Assembly: GCF_018006725.1 (NCBI RefSeq)
Contig: NZ_JAGMXV010000025.1
Location: 1 to 33,948 of the forward strand
Source: Rhizorhabdus sp.
GTDB lineage: Bacteria > Pseudomonadota > Alphaproteobacteria > Sphingomonadales > Sphingomonadaceae
Reading direction: 5' to 3'
Length of the DNA stretch: 33,948 nucleotides
Below, piece by piece: positions 32,635 through 33,948 of this stretch. The notes below the pieces were generated by a model. It did not search any database, was not told the origin of the DNA, and worked only from the letters and a program-made list of their open reading frames with translations. Position numbers and translations under genes: made by a program. How positions within the stretch are numbered: position 1 is the stretch's first letter; the number at the start of each line of letters is the position of its first letter.

Positions 32635-33948
32635 CTACTTCGCCGTTCCGGCGAGAAACTCGTCCAGTGCCGCGCGCTGTGCGGCGTCGAGGCGCAGGCC
32701 CAGCTTGCCGCGCCGCCACAGGATGTCATCGGCGGTCCGCGCCCATTCGCGTTCGACCAGATAGCGGACTTCGGCTTCGGTCAGGCCATGGCCGAAGTTG
32801 CGGCCGCAGGCGTCGAGCGACTGGGCGTTGCCGAATATCTCCAGCGCCAGCCGTCCATAGCTGCGGACCAGCCTCTGGACGGTGCTGGCGTCGAAGAAGG
32901 GATAGCGCCCCGCGATCTCGGCGCGCAAAGCGTCGACACCCTCGACCGGGAAATCGCCGCCGGGCAGTGGATGCTGGTCGCTCTCGAACGCTTCGCGCAG
33001 CAGGGGCAGGCGTTCGGACAGTGTCTCGATCGCTTCGCGGGCGAGGTGACGGTAGGTCGTGATCTTGCCGCCGAAGACCGAGAGCATTGCCGGCCCCTCG
33101 GCTTCGGGCGACAGTTCCAGGCTGTAGCCGCGTGTCGCTGCCTCGGGCTTGCCCGACCCGTCGTCGATCAGCGGGCGCACGCCCGAATAGGTCCAGACCA
33201 CGTCCTCGGGGCGGATCGCCTTGAGGAAATAGCGGCTCGCGCCTTCGCAGAGATAGGCGATCTCTTCCTCGCTCGCGCGCACCTCGGCCAGGCTGCCCTC
33301 ATGGTCGCGGTCGGTCGTCCCGATCAGGGTGAAGTCCTGCTCATAGGGAATAGCGAAGAAGATGCGCCCGTCGGGCAGCTGGAAGAAATAGCTGTAGGGA
33401 TGGTCGAACAGCGCGGGCACGACGATGTGCGAGCCCCGGACGAGCCGCATCCGCCGATCGCTCTGTTCCTTGGCCCGGCCCAGCAGCGAAAGGACCGAGG
33501 GACCCGCCGCGTTGACGACGGTCTTGGCGCGGAAGTCGCCGGTCGAGGTGCGGATCGTCCATTCCTCGCCGACCCGCTCGAGCGCCAGCACTTCGGTGCG
33601 GGTGCGGACCTCGGCGCCCCGGTCGGCGGCATCGCGGGCGTTGAGCGCCACCAGCCGGGCATCGTCGACCCAACAGTCCGAATAGACGAAGGCCTTGGCA
33701 TATTCGGGCTTGAGCGGACCACCGGCGGGGTGGCCGCGCAGGTCGATCGACTGGGTCGCCGGCAGCTTCTTCCGCCCGCCGATATGATCGTAGAGAAACA
33801 GGCCGAGCCGCAGCAGCCAGCGCGGGCGCAGGCCCTGCACATGCGGCAGGACGAAGCGCATCGGCCAGATGATGTGCGGCGCGATCGCCCAGAGACGCTC
33901 GCGCTCGCTCAGCGATTCCCGGACCAGCCCGAACTCATAATGTTCGAG
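32635..33948 (-). CDS. glpD: Glycerol-3-phosphate dehydrogenase, 5' end outside the window
   Basis: The C-terminal 437 residues of the membrane-associated FAD enzyme that oxidises glycerol-3-phosphate to dihydroxyacetone phosphate and reduces quinone. The reading frame is open through the window edge, where family sequence is still present (YEFGLVRESLSERERL, IIWPMRFVLPH), so the ATG at 33861 is internal, not the start. Later motifs include YSDCWVDDARLVALNARDAA, VVNAAGPSVLSLLG, GTTDRDHEGSLAEVRASEEE, YSGVRPLIDDGSGK and VFGGKITTYRHLAREAIETL. The N-terminal FAD-binding region is missing from view. It is first in the glpD-glpK-sorA-sorB order as seen here. Confidence 0.95.
   Translation of the reverse strand, partial: LEHYEFGLVRESLSERERLWAIAPHIIWPMRFVLPHVQGLRPRWLLRLGLFLYDHIGGRKKLPATQSIDLRGHPAGGPLKPEYAKAFVYSDCWVDDARLVALNARDAADRGAEVRTRTEVLALERVGEEWTIRTSTGDFRAKTVVNAAGPSVLSLLGRAKEQSDRRMRLVRGSHIVVPALFDHPYSYFFQLPDGRIFFAIPYEQDFTLIGTTDRDHEGSLAEVRASEEEIAYLCEGASRYFLKAIRPEDVVWTYSGVRPLIDDGSGKPEAATRGYSLELSPEAEGPAMLSVFGGKITTYRHLAREAIETLSERLPLLREAFESDQHPLPGGDFPVEGVDALRAEIAGRYPFFDASTVQRLVRSYGRLALEIFGNAQSLDACGRNFGHGLTEAEVRYLVEREWARTADDILWRRGKLGLRLDAAQRAALDEFLAGTAK

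Overview
The window looks like chromosomal DNA of a sphingomonad-type alphaproteobacterium (Sphingomonas/Rhizorhabdus-like). This is an inference from the high GC, the tightly overlapping (ATGA/TGATG) gene junctions, and the mix of TonB receptor, Rieske oxygenase, luciferase-like monooxygenase and D-aminoacylase genes. I saw no rRNA, tRNA, CRISPR array, insertion sequence or phage gene. About 30 protein genes are supported. One of them is a 35-residue oxidase subunit between the cytochrome bd genes and the Rieske genes.

Layout. (1) 0.15-3.7 kb, minus: a MASE1-PAS-GAF-PAS hybrid histidine kinase. (2) 3.8-7.5 kb, plus: a copper-handling set of DUF2946 protein, TonB receptor, PCuAC chaperone and SCO protein. 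(3) 7.6-11.2 kb, plus: a GAF-GGDEF diguanylate cyclase, then a Tat-exported PhoX-type phosphatase lipoprotein carrying an extra PKD-like domain, preceded by a clear array of Pho-box heptamers. (4) 11.2-13.7 kb, minus: three small genes (lipoprotein, short helical protein, CsbD) and a triple-PAS LuxR regulator. (5) 13.8-20.5 kb: a divergent TetR regulator, then a catabolic-looking set on plus: flavin monooxygenase, HSL-type esterase, epoxide hydrolase, N-acyl-D-amino-acid deacylase-like amidohydrolase and a second TetR. (6) 20.5-26.7 kb: a sulfur cluster. A 1-Cys peroxiredoxin and an ArsR regulator point left; an ETHE1-like persulfide dioxygenase, two YeeE/YedE half-transporters, a TauE/SafE exporter and cyanide-insensitive-type cytochrome bd (CydA, CydB, DUF2474 subunit) point right. 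(7) 26.9-29.5 kb, plus: two tandem Rieske oxygenase alpha subunits behind an FNR/FixK-like site. (8) 29.5-33.9 kb, minus: glpD (cut by the window end), glpK, then sorA and sorB sulfite dehydrogenase genes, apparently one transcription unit.

The most interesting idea is that parts 6 and 8 together make a sulfide-defence route. Persulfide would be oxidised to sulfite by the ETHE1-like enzyme, sulfite exported by TauE/SafE, and then oxidised to sulfate in the periplasm by SorAB. The bd oxidase would give respiration that sulfide does not poison, and the ArsR protein with two cysteines could sense persulfide. This is inferred from gene families and order; no sulfide:quinone reductase gene lies in the window.
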